A stretch of 64,000 bases of DNA from an uncultured Caryophanales bacterium (GTDB lineage: Bacteria; Bacillota_I; Bacilli_A; RFN20; CAG-826), in contig CABQKC010000005.1 of assembly GCA_902464635.1 (NCBI GenBank), forward strand, positions 1 through 64,000. The letters run 5' to 3'. The position numbers were made by a program, and so were the translations under genes. Below, piece by piece: positions 43,867 to 52,400 of this stretch (its first letter is position 1; each line of letters begins with the position of its first letter). Below the pieces are notes generated by a model, which worked only from the letters and a program-made list of their open reading frames with translations, searched no databases and had not been told where the DNA came from.

Positions 43867-44476
43867 TTAGATTAAGCTCCGAGAAATCCTTTGCCGCGAT
43901 AGCGATGCTATTAGGATTTAATATTGGGACATCACTACTTTCAAGCTGGGCAATTAATGAAGGGAATTTCTTCAAGGAAACAATATAGTTATCGGAAAAG
44001 GAATTCTCAAGTCTAGTGATCATGCAATCGTTATTAATTAAGACAATCGAGATGAATAGTTTAGAATCAATCCCACTCATAAGCGACATCCTATCAACCC
44101 TAATCCTATTTACTTGCATTGGATTTTTAATATATGTCGATTTCTTGCCTTTATAGAATATCCAGCTAGGATCATTTTCTTTCGCAGCAATCGCCCCATC
44201 ATAATATCTATCCCTAATGCAATAGATGAATTTATCCCCTATTACGATATGGTCGATATGGAAAGGTTCTTGTGAGGCGGTCTTATTTGCAAAGCTATTG
44301 ACTAGATAGAAATCATTGTCCAGGACCACTCTTCTAACTTTGTTGTAATACATCCTAACCGTATATTTTTTGTATAGGTAACGTTTGACTGGCCCATATA
44401 GAAACATGACTAAAATGAGCAATCCAACTAGAATGCAGCTAACACAAAAAATAGATAGACGGACAGTATATGGCAT
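43853..44476 (-). CDS. membrane-anchored NERD-like protein
   Basis: A 207-residue protein with one N-terminal membrane helix (about 8-28). The following cytoplasmic domain shows HIDHIVIGDKFIYCIRDRY, similar to the NERD nuclease-related motif (IDHIVI..G.F.IE.K), but the usual acidic-Lys catalytic pair is replaced (CIRDR), so catalysis is unlikely. It lies seven bases after deoD. The family link is tentative. Confidence 0.6.
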   Translation of the reverse strand: MPYTVRLSIFCVSCILVGLLILVMFLYGPVKRYLYKKYTVRMYYNKVRRVVLDNDFYLVNSFANKTASQEPFHIDHIVIGDKFIYCIRDRYYDGAIAAKENDPSWIFYKGKKSTYIKNPMQVNRIRVDRMSLMSGIDSKLFISIVLINNDCMITRLENSFSDNYIVSLKKFPSLIAQLESSDVPILNPNSIAIAAKDFSELNLNGKI

Positions 44477-44483
44477 TTTTTAA

Positions 44484-45203
44484 TTAAGCAAACCTTTCAG
44501 CGGTAGCGATAGCAACTTCTACCATGTCTTTTAATCCAGTTTGCCTTTCTGCTGAGGTAAGAGCCTTGCTAGAAAGGAAAGAATCAGAGACAGTAAGAAT
44601 GCAAAGAGCTTTTTTATTTAATCTAGCAGCATTGGTATATAGGGCATATGATTCCATTTCAACTCCTAATACACCTAGTTTAGCCCAGGTCTTCCAGATA
44701 TTTGGATCTTCATCATAGAAGACATCGGCAGACAATATATTGCCAACAAAGCATTTCTTATTGGCTTTTTTAGCTTCTTCGTGTGCTGCTAATAAAACAT
44801 CAAAAGAAGCAATCGCAGAATAAGTTCCACCCTTTAAATCATATTGGCTAGACCAATTGGAATCGGTGCAGCTACCTTGGGCAAGAATTATATCGTTAAC
44901 ATTAACATCTTTAGAATATGTTCCGCATGTTCCAATCCTGATGATGGTTTCAACTCCATAAGAAGTAAATAATTCCCTAGAATATATCCCAATGCTAGGC
45001 ATACCCATACCAGAAGCCATGACGGATATTCTCTTTCCGTTTTTAGTTAGGCCAGTATAGCCAAGTATACCCCTAACATCGCTAACTAGAACTGGGTCAA
45101 CTAGGAAAGTTGAGGCAATCCACTTGGCACGGAGAGGATCTCCTGGCATCAAGACTACTTTTGCAAAATCATTGTCTTTGGCATTAATGTGTGGTGTCGG
45201 CAT
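44484..45203 (-). CDS. deoD: purine nucleoside phosphorylase (DeoD type)
   Basis: Cleaves purine nucleosides with phosphate to free base and ribose-1-phosphate. VLMPGDPLRAKWIA near 17-30, RIGTCGTY near 87, VEMESYALY near 179-187 and LTVSDS near 202 match hexameric DeoD enzymes. 239 residues is typical. It overlaps the RDD gene by 20 bases. It works with add and the purine permease encoded a few kb away. Confidence 0.95.
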   Translation of the reverse strand: MPTPHINAKDNDFAKVVLMPGDPLRAKWIASTFLVDPVLVSDVRGILGYTGLTKNGKRISVMASGMGMPSIGIYSRELFTSYGVETIIRIGTCGTYSKDVNVNDIILAQGSCTDSNWSSQYDLKGGTYSAIASFDVLLAAHEEAKKANKKCFVGNILSADVFYDEDPNIWKTWAKLGVLGVEMESYALYTNAARLNKKALCILTVSDSFLSSKALTSAERQTGLKDMVEVAIATAERFA

Positions 45204-45690
45204 CTTTAATCTCCTTTACTTTTTCTATTACTTTTGTCGAACTTAATGTACCTATGACCGAATTATGGTCACCTGAAAGGCTAATTGTAATAATTTCCGA
45301 AATAAGGGCAAACCCAAATGTCGAGGCAGTTATAAGCAATAAGCCTAGGAATCTAACTAAATATTGTTTTGTTAAGGCTAATGAAGAATCTAAGGAAACA
45401 ATCTTCAAATCAAAAAACCTTAGTCCAACTGTTTGCCCATCTTTATATAAAGGCATTGCAACTAGATAGACTAAATCCATTGCCAATATAAATGCACCTG
45501 TAAAGAAAGATACAAGGAAATTAGAAACGCTAGCGGCTGTCGTATGTTTTACTAATTCATTAACAAAAACGATAATGCAAGGTATAGCTAAAACGGCATT
45601 GCATAAAAGCAAGATGGCTAAATCTAGCAATGCTGCCGCAATATGCCTAGAGACAATATTGCTTCCTTTTTTCTTTACCGAGCTTTCCAT
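45184..45690 (-). CDS. RDD-family membrane protein
   Basis: A 168-residue protein with three to four membrane helices. DGQTVGLRFFDLKIV near 85-99 and the two Arg/Asp positions around it are the RDD signature. Function of the family is unknown, with transport links proposed for some. It starts five bases after the cdaA stop and overlaps deoD. Confidence 0.8.
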   Translation of the reverse strand: MESSVKKKGSNIVSRHIAAALLDLAILLLCNAVLAIPCIIVFVNELVKHTTAASVSNFLVSFFTGAFILAMDLVYLVAMPLYKDGQTVGLRFFDLKIVSLDSSLALTKQYLVRFLGLLLITASTFGFALISEIITISLSGDHNSVIGTLSSTKVIEKVKEIKDADTTH

Positions 45691-45695
45691 ATCGA

Positions 45696-46532
45696 CTAAT
45701 CCTTTTTGCTATTTTTATCTTCTTCATCACTCATCATCATGTAATCTTCAAAAGTTGATAGGAATGTATCTGGTCCAACTGTTTGGAGTTCACCTTGGTA
45801 GGCAATTGAAATCCTTCCTGTTTCTTCTGATACAACTACTGTAACAGCATCACATACTTCTGAAATACCAATTGCAGCCCTGTGCCTAGATCCATACTTA
45901 CCAGTTAGAGGTCTAGTTGTTGGGGTAAAATAAACCGAAGCTGCCAAAATCATATCGTTTCTAACAATGACTGCTCCATCATGCAACCTAGTTCCAGGAT
46001 AGAATATTGTTTGGAGCAATTCAGCAGATACCGGAGCGTTAATAATTGTCCCTGACTTCATAACATCAGTTAGGAGGTCTTTCTTTTCAAAGGTGATAAG
46101 AGCCCCTACTTTTTGTTTTGATAAAGTAATGACTGCAGTCTCAATCTTCTTATAGACGGCATCCCTATCAAAAAGGGTTTCGGGACGGGTCTTGGATTTA
46201 TGTTGGAAGAAATTGATTCCAGTTTTACCCTTGAAGTTATTCGCGGTCAAATTTCTACCTGCACTAGAATTAGAAATATAGAAAGTCAATAAACCAAATA
46301 GGAATAAGACTGAGCAAATGGTAAATGGAAGATCTAACCCGAATAACCAGAATAAGATTATCAAGACTTCATCTATGATAAGAAAACTCCTTACGAATTT
46401 CCTTTTGAACCATATGAAACCAATGACATCAAAGGTAGCAAATAATACTATGCCGACAATGAACGAAATTATGTTATAGACATTCCCGAAATCAAAGATG
46501 ACCTGGGATAGTAATGTGGTAAATATATTCAT
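45696..46532 (-). CDS. cdaA: diadenylate cyclase (CdaA type)
   Basis: Makes cyclic di-AMP from two ATP. Three N-terminal membrane helices are followed by the DAC domain with LHDGAVIV and GSRHRAAIGISE, the two catalytic motifs. The start is placed at the ATG at 46532 (278 residues, close to the 273 of B. subtilis CdaA); an upstream TTG at 46583 has only AGGG touching it. In most Bacillota cdaA is followed by cdaR and glmM; here it heads an operon with RDD, deoD, a NERD-like and a membrane gene, and no cdaR is visible. Confidence 0.93.
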   Translation of the reverse strand: MNIFTTLLSQVIFDFGNVYNIISFIVGIVLFATFDVIGFIWFKRKFVRSFLIIDEVLIILFWLFGLDLPFTICSVLFLFGLLTFYISNSSAGRNLTANNFKGKTGINFFQHKSKTRPETLFDRDAVYKKIETAVITLSKQKVGALITFEKKDLLTDVMKSGTIINAPVSAELLQTIFYPGTRLHDGAVIVRNDMILAASVYFTPTTRPLTGKYGSRHRAAIGISEVCDAVTVVVSEETGRISIAYQGELQTVGPDTFLSTFEDYMMMSDEEDKNSKKD

Positions 46533-46715
46533 TAAATTAATCCAATCTTGAATGCAAATGAAGCAATCTTTTTTATCAAGCAACCCTATTTTTACTTGGG
46601 TAAAATTATTTTAGCATTTAAACAAGATTAAATAAACGCGTACATGCACATGTGCGATAAAATTGTTGAATTTTGTTTTGTAAAAGAAGGAAAACTTTAT
46701 CAAAAAGTGAATTTT

Positions 46716-46789
46716 ATTTATATATATTTTCGTTCAATATTTTTAAGTAGCAATTATATTGAATTAAATTTATATATATTTTCTTTCAA
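46716..46789. repeat. 22-base direct repeat upstream of araC-type gene
   Basis: Two copies, 46716-46737 and 46768-46789, identical at 21 of 22 positions (ATTTATATATATTTT then C[G/T]TTCAA), period 52 bases. The second copy ends 30 bases before the AraC-type start, typical placement for AraC-family binding sites. Confidence 0.75.
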
Positions 46790-46819
46790 AATTATTTGAT
46801 ATAATGTTTTCAGAAAATT

Positions 46820-47653
46820 ATGGAAAAAATAAATTATAAATGCATCAAAATTAACAATAAATTAATAAGCGAAAAGCTAAAATTGCCATCATTCATTAAT
46901 ACCTATATCCTTTTTTATTCGTTAGAAAATAATGCCTCTATTTTTATTAATGGAAAAAAGATTATCCTAAAGGAAAACTGCGTTCTCTTTATTAATAAAA
47001 ACATCATTCATTCTCTTGAGGCAAATCAGGATTCGAAGATCTATGAATTTGATTTTGCTTCTTCTCTTGTTAACCTTCCTCTTAACCCAGTTGATATATC
47101 AAATGAAGACATTGACGAAGATATAGATTACATCTTATTCGGACCTAGAAATAAGAATTACATTTCTCTTTTATCTACTCTTGACCGTCTTATAGAACTA
47201 GAAAATGAGAAGAATGATTTCTACGATTATGATGTCTTAAAATGCCTATATTCTATATGGGCAATCATAAATCAAAATATCTCTAATTCAGTCCAAAATA
47301 AGAAAAACAAGAAATATCAGATGGTTAGAAGCATCATTTCTTATATAGAAACCAACTATAAATCCAAGCTAGGATTAAATGAAATCGTTAAAACTGAGGA
47401 ATCGTCCTTGTCAACTTGTTATAGAGCCTTTAAATCAATTACAGGAATATCAATCCATCAATATATAAAACAATATAGATTATATAAATGCATGGAAGGA
47501 TTACTTAATTCAAATAAAAAGGCTAATTCAATTGCTATCGATAATGGTTTTATGGGTAAAAATCAGTTTAGTTACCAATTTAAAAAAGAATACAAAATTA
47601 GTCCGATTGAATTTAGGAAGAAATATTCTAGTCCCACTTCAATATGGTTTTAG
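46820..47653 (+). CDS. AraC-family transcription regulator
   Basis: A 277-residue regulator. The N-terminal about 110 residues are a cupin-like ligand-binding domain (beta-rich; ILKENCVLFINKNIIHSLE). The C-terminal two helix-turn-helices are clear: SYIETNYKSKLGLNEIVKT, SLSTCYRAFKSITG, then AIDNGFMGKNQFSYQFKKEYKISPIEFRK (given as separate elements). It has its own AT-rich promoter region with a direct repeat, suggesting autoregulation. No neighbouring catabolic operon identifies its ligand. Confidence 0.9.
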   Translation: MEKINYKCIKINNKLISEKLKLPSFINTYILFYSLENNASIFINGKKIILKENCVLFINKNIIHSLEANQDSKIYEFDFASSLVNLPLNPVDISNEDIDEDIDYILFGPRNKNYISLLSTLDRLIELENEKNDFYDYDVLKCLYSIWAIINQNISNSVQNKKNKKYQMVRSIISYIETNYKSKLGLNEIVKTEESSLSTCYRAFKSITGISIHQYIKQYRLYKCMEGLLNSNKKANSIAIDNGFMGKNQFSYQFKKEYKISPIEFRKKYSSPTSIWF

Positions 47654-47724
47654 ATTCATTAAATTGATTCGATTAACGCTTATTTATTAAGTGGGAAGGA
47701 TTTTTAATCCCACCGAAGGCAAAA

Positions 47725-47757
47725 TAAAAACTGGCACATTATAGGAAACCAGTTTCA
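47725..47757 (-). terminator. terminator hairpin after the DUF2442 gene
   Basis: On the minus strand AAACTGG pairs with CCAGTTT around a 14-base loop, followed by TTATTTT. Confidence 0.65.
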
Positions 47758-47776
47758 ATTAAAAAGCTTTAAAGAT

Positions 47777-48205
47777 TTATCTAGGCTGCCCATATTCTCT
47801 ATTCATGGCTTCAATGGAAACAACCCATTGTTTTCCATATTTGCAAACGTCTACTCCGTTTTGCAATTTTCCGTACGATATCGCCTTTCTTAGAGTCGAT
47901 TCATTTAGCCCCCAAATTGTAGTAGCGTCATTCATAGATAGTAATCCATCAAAAGGAGTCTTAATTTCAACGCCATTTTCCCATAATTCATCACAAGAAA
48001 GGTCTACATAGTCATTCCAGACAATACCGCATCCGCCTACATCAACATAGACTTTGGAAAACAAATTATTTTCCTTTAGTGTCTTAAAAACATCTTTCCA
48101 CTTAAATAAAGGTTTAACATCATAAATTTTTGTAACCCCAACACAAAACTGGACCAACAATTTATAGTCTTCTAATGGGAATGCATTCTTGATTTTCTTA
48201 AACAT
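47777..48205 (-). CDS. DUF2442-domain protein with C-terminal helix-turn-helix
   Basis: A 142-residue protein. The first 90 residues match DUF2442 (YKLLVQFCVGVTKIYDVKPL, GIVWNDYVDLSCDELWENG), a family often found beside RelE/HigB-type toxins. The C-terminal about 45 residues look like an excisionase/MerR-type DNA-binding helix pair (MNDATTIWGLNESTLRKAI). The start is placed at the ATG at 48205, with AAGG eight bases upstream. No toxin partner is adjacent. A perfect 8-base-arm palindrome lies just upstream (48229-48250), so it probably represses itself. Confidence 0.75.
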   Translation of the reverse strand: MFKKIKNAFPLEDYKLLVQFCVGVTKIYDVKPLFKWKDVFKTLKENNLFSKVYVDVGGCGIVWNDYVDLSCDELWENGVEIKTPFDGLLSMNDATTIWGLNESTLRKAISYGKLQNGVDVCKYGKQWVVSIEAMNREYGQPR

Positions 48206-48228
48206 AAATATTGCCTTGCAAACCATAG

Positions 48229-48250
48229 TATATCACGATACAGTGATATA
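48229..48250. promoter_or_regulatory. palindromic operator upstream of the DUF2442 gene
   Basis: TATATCAC-GATACA-GTGATATA, perfect 8-base arms, ending 24 bases before the start codon and overlapping where a -10 box would lie. Confidence 0.6.
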
Positions 48251-48266
48251 TTAATAGAAAAACAAC

Positions 48267-48305
48267 AACTCATACTTCTCTGATAATTGAAGAAAAATAT
48301 GAGTT
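48267..48305 (-). terminator. inverted repeat after degV, possible terminator
   Basis: AACTCATA pairs with TATGAGTT around a 23-base loop that has a further TCT/AGA pairing. It lies 22 bases after the DegV stop. Weak T run, so moderate support. Confidence 0.45.
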
Positions 48306-48326
48306 AAATATATTAATTCTTTGTAA

Positions 48327-49247
48327 CTATTTCTTTCCCATCAAGGAAGATAAAACCGATTTCTTTTCAATCGTTCTATTCTCACCTTTATAGAAAACTG
48401 CAATCGTGCCAGGTCCTACATGAGATCCGGTTACTAAATCATAGAAATAAGTTTCAGTATTGTTTATCCCTGCTTGAGATAATAACTTCTTAAAGAATTC
48501 GACATCATCAAGTGCATTACAATGAGCAATATAAACTAAGCTATTCTTGTCTTTGATATGTTCTTCAACTTGGTTAGCTAATTTCTTTAAGGCGCCTTTT
48601 CTGCCATGCACTTTAGCAGTGACTTCGATTTTTCCTTCTATTGATCCATATAATAAAGGTTTGATCATCAATACATCTGCAACTAGGGCAGTAAAATTAG
48701 ATACCCTCCCTGTATTGGCTAGATATTTAATTGAATCAACAGTAAATTCACTTCTAACAGTAGTTAGATATTCTTCTGTTTTAGAAGCAATTTCTTGTAA
48801 TGATAATCCTTGCTTAGATAAGTTATAGGCATACATTGCAATCATACCTTCGCCTAATCCAGCAGTCTTAGAATTAATGACTTTGACAACTTCTTTGTGT
48901 TGCTCCTCATTAATTTCATTAGCCATTAATGATGCAGCTTGATAAGTTCCTGAAATTCCTCCAGCAAGGCAAACGTAGATAACTTCATTTCCTTTTGCTA
49001 TTTCTTCTAATACTTTTTCTTTAAATAAACCAGGGCTAGTAAGAGAAGTTCTTGGCTTCGCGCCTTTTTTCATATCTTCGTAGAAAGTCTTAGACATTTC
49101 TTCGACATCGACTTCTTGATCATAAAGATAATATTCCTTGTTATTTAATGTTAAAGTCATTGGAAGAACAGCGATATCCAAACCCTTCTTTTCCAAGATG
49201 GAATGGAACAAGTTAGAGCTTGCGTCTGTATAAATTCTAACTGACAT
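48327..49247 (-). CDS. DegV-family fatty-acid-binding protein (FakB type)
   Basis: Binds a fatty acid and presents it to the kinase FakA for phosphorylation. VRIYTDASSN at the N-terminus, RTSLTSPGLF near 81-90, VYVCLAGGISGTYQAA near 107-122 (read as VIYVCLAGGISGTYQAA) and TGSHVGPGTIAVFY near 271-284 are the DegV signature elements. 306 residues is slightly long. The upstream region carries an 11-base-arm inverted repeat that encloses TACCTAGT on the minus strand, similar to part of the FapR operator. Confidence 0.9.
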   Translation of the reverse strand: MSVRIYTDASSNLFHSILEKKGLDIAVLPMTLTLNNKEYYLYDQEVDVEEMSKTFYEDMKKGAKPRTSLTSPGLFKEKVLEEIAKGNEVIYVCLAGGISGTYQAASLMANEINEEQHKEVVKVINSKTAGLGEGMIAMYAYNLSKQGLSLQEIASKTEEYLTTVRSEFTVDSIKYLANTGRVSNFTALVADVLMIKPLLYGSIEGKIEVTAKVHGRKGALKKLANQVEEHIKDKNSLVYIAHCNALDDVEFFKKLLSQAGINNTETYFYDLVTGSHVGPGTIAVFYKGENRTIEKKSVLSSLMGKK

Positions 49248-49289
49248 AATTTACCTCCTAAAAACAAACAAACTATTTCTAATATCATT

Positions 49290-49328
49290 CTAGTTTTAAT
49301 TACTAGGTAGTGCAAGTATTAAAACTAG
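49290..49328. promoter_or_regulatory. long inverted repeat upstream of degV
   Basis: Perfect 11-base arms CTAGTTTTAAT/ATTAAAACTAG (49290-49300 and 49318-49328) around a 17-base centre. The minus-strand centre contains TACCTAGT followed by TTAA, the core of the FapR consensus known in Bacillus. It is 43 bases upstream of the start. Confidence 0.5.
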
Positions 49329-49385
49329 GACAATTCGTTATTTAAGCAAATTTAAGATTAGTATGCCTTTCCCTTTAGAAAAGTA

Positions 49386-49410
49386 ACAAAAAAGACAGGT
49401 TTCCCTGCCT
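49386..49410 (-). terminator. rho-independent terminator after XRE membrane regulator
   Basis: On the minus strand GGCAGG-GAAA-CCTGTC followed by six T. Confidence 0.85.
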
Positions 49411-49428
49411 TAAGATATTATTTGATTA

Positions 49429-50091
49429 TTACTTATCTTTTTCTTTAGAAGCAGATATGGCTTTATCTATTGGACCTGCAATACCAGCGAATGTTGGAAT
49501 CAATAAGAATACTACCCATCCTGGATGCCATGCGTCTAGGAAAAATCCTAAAGTAAAGAAGATTATTAATGCAGACATAATTATGGCTACATTAAGACAT
49601 TCGAATTTCTTAAATATTATTGTTTCATAAATGCTAGAGAACAATGGGATTATAAAATATAGAACCCAAAGATATTTCCAGACCATTGGATCAGGCATAG
49701 ATGCATCAAATAGACATCCTAATGTTATATAGATAATCGTAACAAGAAGAGTCAATATAGAAGAAAGTATAGCCTCGATTATCCTAAGTTTCCTTATTCT
49801 AGGATTTTCTTCTTTTTGTTCAGCGGATATCTCATTAGATTTTTCTTCATTAGAATTCATTTGTTCTTTGACAATAGTTTCAACATCATCATCATTCTTT
49901 AATAATTCATCTAATGAGACTCCATATAGTTTAGCTAGGCAAATAAGGTTATCAGTATCTGGGCTTGCTTCCGCGCGTTCCCATTTAGATATTGCTTGCC
50001 TAGATAATCCAAGCTTGGCGGCTAATTCTTCTTGGGAATAGCCATTCTTTTTTCTTAATTCGACTAATTTGTTTGCAATTTCAATGTTCAT
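49429..50091 (-). CDS. XRE-family regulator with membrane-spanning tail
   Basis: A 220-residue protein with an N-terminal helix-turn-helix (LVELRKKNGYSQEELAAKLG, SRQAISKWERAEASPD; about 6-62), a charged linker and four membrane helices (about 105-205) ending in WHPGWVVFLLIPTFAGI. Such regulators are thought to sense membrane stress. The same tail module occurs without the DNA-binding head at 10461-10919. TTGCG boxes upstream (50132, 50160 and 50172) are candidate operators. Confidence 0.88.
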   Translation of the reverse strand: MNIEIANKLVELRKKNGYSQEELAAKLGLSRQAISKWERAEASPDTDNLICLAKLYGVSLDELLKNDDDVETIVKEQMNSNEEKSNEISAEQKEENPRIRKLRIIEAILSSILTLLVTIIYITLGCLFDASMPDPMVWKYLWVLYFIIPLFSSIYETIIFKKFECLNVAIIMSALIIFFTLGFFLDAWHPGWVVFLLIPTFAGIAGPIDKAISASKEKDK

Positions 50092-50401
50092 GTTTGCTAC
50101 CTCTAATCAAATACTATTCAAAGTTATTTAGTTGCGCTAGAAAGTCTGCTTTTCATTTCCGCAACTTTTGGTTGCGACCGATAAAAGTTACGATGATAAC
50201 GATAATTTTAAATTCTAAATTTTATTATGATTTTTAAGACTTGTAATGATTTTAGTTCTTTTCCCATGCTAAATAAACTAGATTTATGTTAGCAAAGTAG
50301 AAGAAATTTAAGAAGGAAATTAAAAAATCTCTTATTAGAAAACATCCTTAATCCTATCTTTTGTTTTCTTTTATCCTTCTAAAACCAAAAAACATGATTA
50401 T
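50092..50401. promoter_or_regulatory. 310-base spacer upstream of XRE membrane regulator
   Basis: Contains three TTGCG half sites: TTGCG at 50132-50136, and CGCAA (50160-50164) facing TTGCG (50172-50176) with a seven-base spacer. No gene was found. The part nearer 50400 is AT-rich and holds no clear terminator for the upstream lipoprotein gene. Confidence 0.45.
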
Positions 50402-52399
50402 TTATAAAGAAATATTAATAGATGGCCTAATGCAGTGACTAGTCCCGTCGACTGCATATTCACTTATAAATCCGCTTGAATTTATATTAACTGCAGCATA
50501 GCTAAAACTAGATGAAGCACTTCTAGTCCAATATGTTCCATTATATTTTAATGAAGCATTTTTATTGCCAGTATTATACCAAGCACCCCTGATCCTAGAA
50601 TAATCGCTAGTCTTGCATTCCCTAGTTAAGCTAGCAGTTTCTTCATTAACAAATCCATAATCAATATTCTTATAATCTTCTTTTGATAATAAGAATATCT
50701 TGTCGGTATTTCCTTCAATAAAAGTATCGACAATAGAAGAAGAATTAAAGGCAAAGGCTTCATTTAGGAAAGAATCATTTAGGAAAGATCTAATGTTACT
50801 ATATGAATAATCATTTGGAAGGATATCCTTGCCATCAAGCGTTCTATTTTCATAATCCTTATAATAAATAGAAGCATCTAAAAGAGAGTTTGCCAATAAG
50901 GTATATCTATTATCTACTTTATTAATGATGTTCCATTTGATTCTTTCGCATTTAAACCAATAGGAAGAGCCATTAGAAATAGATGTTCCATCATTAAATT
51001 CATATTTCTCATTATTAAATACTTTAGCAGTTTCCTTTATATAGAATTCATCATCAAGTACATAATATCCATTAGATGCTAAAGTTGATGTTACTTCTAA
51101 TCTAGAAATAAGATTTTCATCCTTAACATGGCTTTGGGGATAAAATCCATATTCGATATATTTAGAATCGCTACTTAATATAGGAGAATAATCTATATCC
51201 GGGTTTTTATATGTTAGTTCAGCAAATTTAGCAGTATAGACGGAATCTTGATATATCTTAGTTATTTCAGGTTCCCAACCTATAAATTTATAGGCTTTAT
51301 CACCTTCATTTGGCTTAGTTGGGGTTTTGCCTTCATAAACCGGAATACTTCCTTCAATTACATCATTATCTACTTTTAATATAGTACCATCATAGTTTTT
51401 CCAGGTGACGCTATATTTATTCGCATCAATTGAAGATAGCCCAAATTCAATAGAAGTTAGAAATAATGGTTTCTTATTTAATGTCTCTATCTTTAGATTT
51501 GAAGTTGGTTCGAATTCAATTTCAAGGCTAGTGACTGAATTAGAATTAACAATATCCTTAGATACTTCGTTCATGGAAGAACATATTTCTTCTTTTGCAT
51601 TAGTTCCGTTTACATCGCCTACTTTTAATTTGCAGGCTTGATTATAAACATAGCCAGTCAACTTGACTTTATTAACTTGTTTCTTTAATGATAGAGATAG
51701 ATATCCATTAACGCTAGTCGTACCAAATTTAAGCATATCCCCTTTATACCAATTTGTTTCGCCTTTACCCCCATTACCACCTCCATAGATAAGTTCAAAA
51801 GAAGAGACGGATTCGATTATATTTAGATTATCGTCGCTCTTTTGGAAACAAGAATATAACTGTTCACTAGTCTCTATCTTTTTAGCAGTTTTCCTAGTCG
51901 CTAAATCATATTTGATGTCATAGATAGTAGAATATTTTTCTTCTACTTCTTTATCACTTAATATGACTTCTATAGTTACATCTTTATCAGGCATGATAAA
52001 AGAATAGATATTATTGGACGAGGTTAGTATCTCTTCATTCATCCTGACTTCTTTTATTTGCTTATTATTATTTAATATAGATATAGTAAAAGTAACATTA
52101 GTTCCTTCTTGATAAGAAGAGTCTAATCCACTTATCTCTATATCCTTATTCTCTATTACACTTACTTTATAATAATCTAGATAACTAGAAATTGATGTAG
52201 ATGAGCTTGATTCAGTTGAAGAAGTTTGACTTGATGTTGTACTCGTTTCAGTTGTTACTTCTTCCGTGGTAGTTATTTTAGAAGAATCTTCTGTATCAAT
52301 AAAAGTTGAATCAGATTCCCTAGAAGAAGACTTATTACTATTACATCCGCTTAATAAGAATAAAGAGGATAATATTAAAACTATATTCTTTGTTTTCAT
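50402..52399 (-). CDS. large lipoprotein with InlB-type repeat and DUF6273-like domain
   Basis: A 665-residue surface lipoprotein. Lipobox LLSGC (Cys19) is followed by a Ser/Thr-rich linker (about 25-72). The middle contains a galactose-binding-like beta region, then one InlB/Flg_new-type repeat (VTWKNYDGTILK ... YKFIGWEPEITKIYQDSVYTAKF; about 330-395). The C-terminus (about 400-665) resembles DUF6273: YGFYPQSHV, WFKCERIKWNII, SNIRSFLNDSF, YWTRSAS and CIRPSINI. Such domains occur on gut-bacterial surface proteins and are related to formylglycine/lectin-like folds. Likely adhesion or binding. It lies one base after the next gene's stop, so they form an operon. Confidence 0.82.
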   Translation of the reverse strand: MKTKNIVLILSSLFLLSGCNSNKSSSRESDSTFIDTEDSSKITTTEEVTTETSTTSSQTSSTESSSSTSISSYLDYYKVSVIENKDIEISGLDSSYQEGTNVTFTISILNNNKQIKEVRMNEEILTSSNNIYSFIMPDKDVTIEVILSDKEVEEKYSTIYDIKYDLATRKTAKKIETSEQLYSCFQKSDDNLNIIESVSSFELIYGGGNGGKGETNWYKGDMLKFGTTSVNGYLSLSLKKQVNKVKLTGYVYNQACKLKVGDVNGTNAKEEICSSMNEVSKDIVNSNSVTSLEIEFEPTSNLKIETLNKKPLFLTSIEFGLSSIDANKYSVTWKNYDGTILKVDNDVIEGSIPVYEGKTPTKPNEGDKAYKFIGWEPEITKIYQDSVYTAKFAELTYKNPDIDYSPILSSDSKYIEYGFYPQSHVKDENLISRLEVTSTLASNGYYVLDDEFYIKETAKVFNNEKYEFNDGTSISNGSSYWFKCERIKWNIINKVDNRYTLLANSLLDASIYYKDYENRTLDGKDILPNDYSYSNIRSFLNDSFLNEAFAFNSSSIVDTFIEGNTDKIFLLSKEDYKNIDYGFVNEETASLTRECKTSDYSRIRGAWYNTGNKNASLKYNGTYWTRSASSSFSYAAVNINSSGFISEYAVDGTSHCIRPSINISL

Positions 52400-52400
52400 C

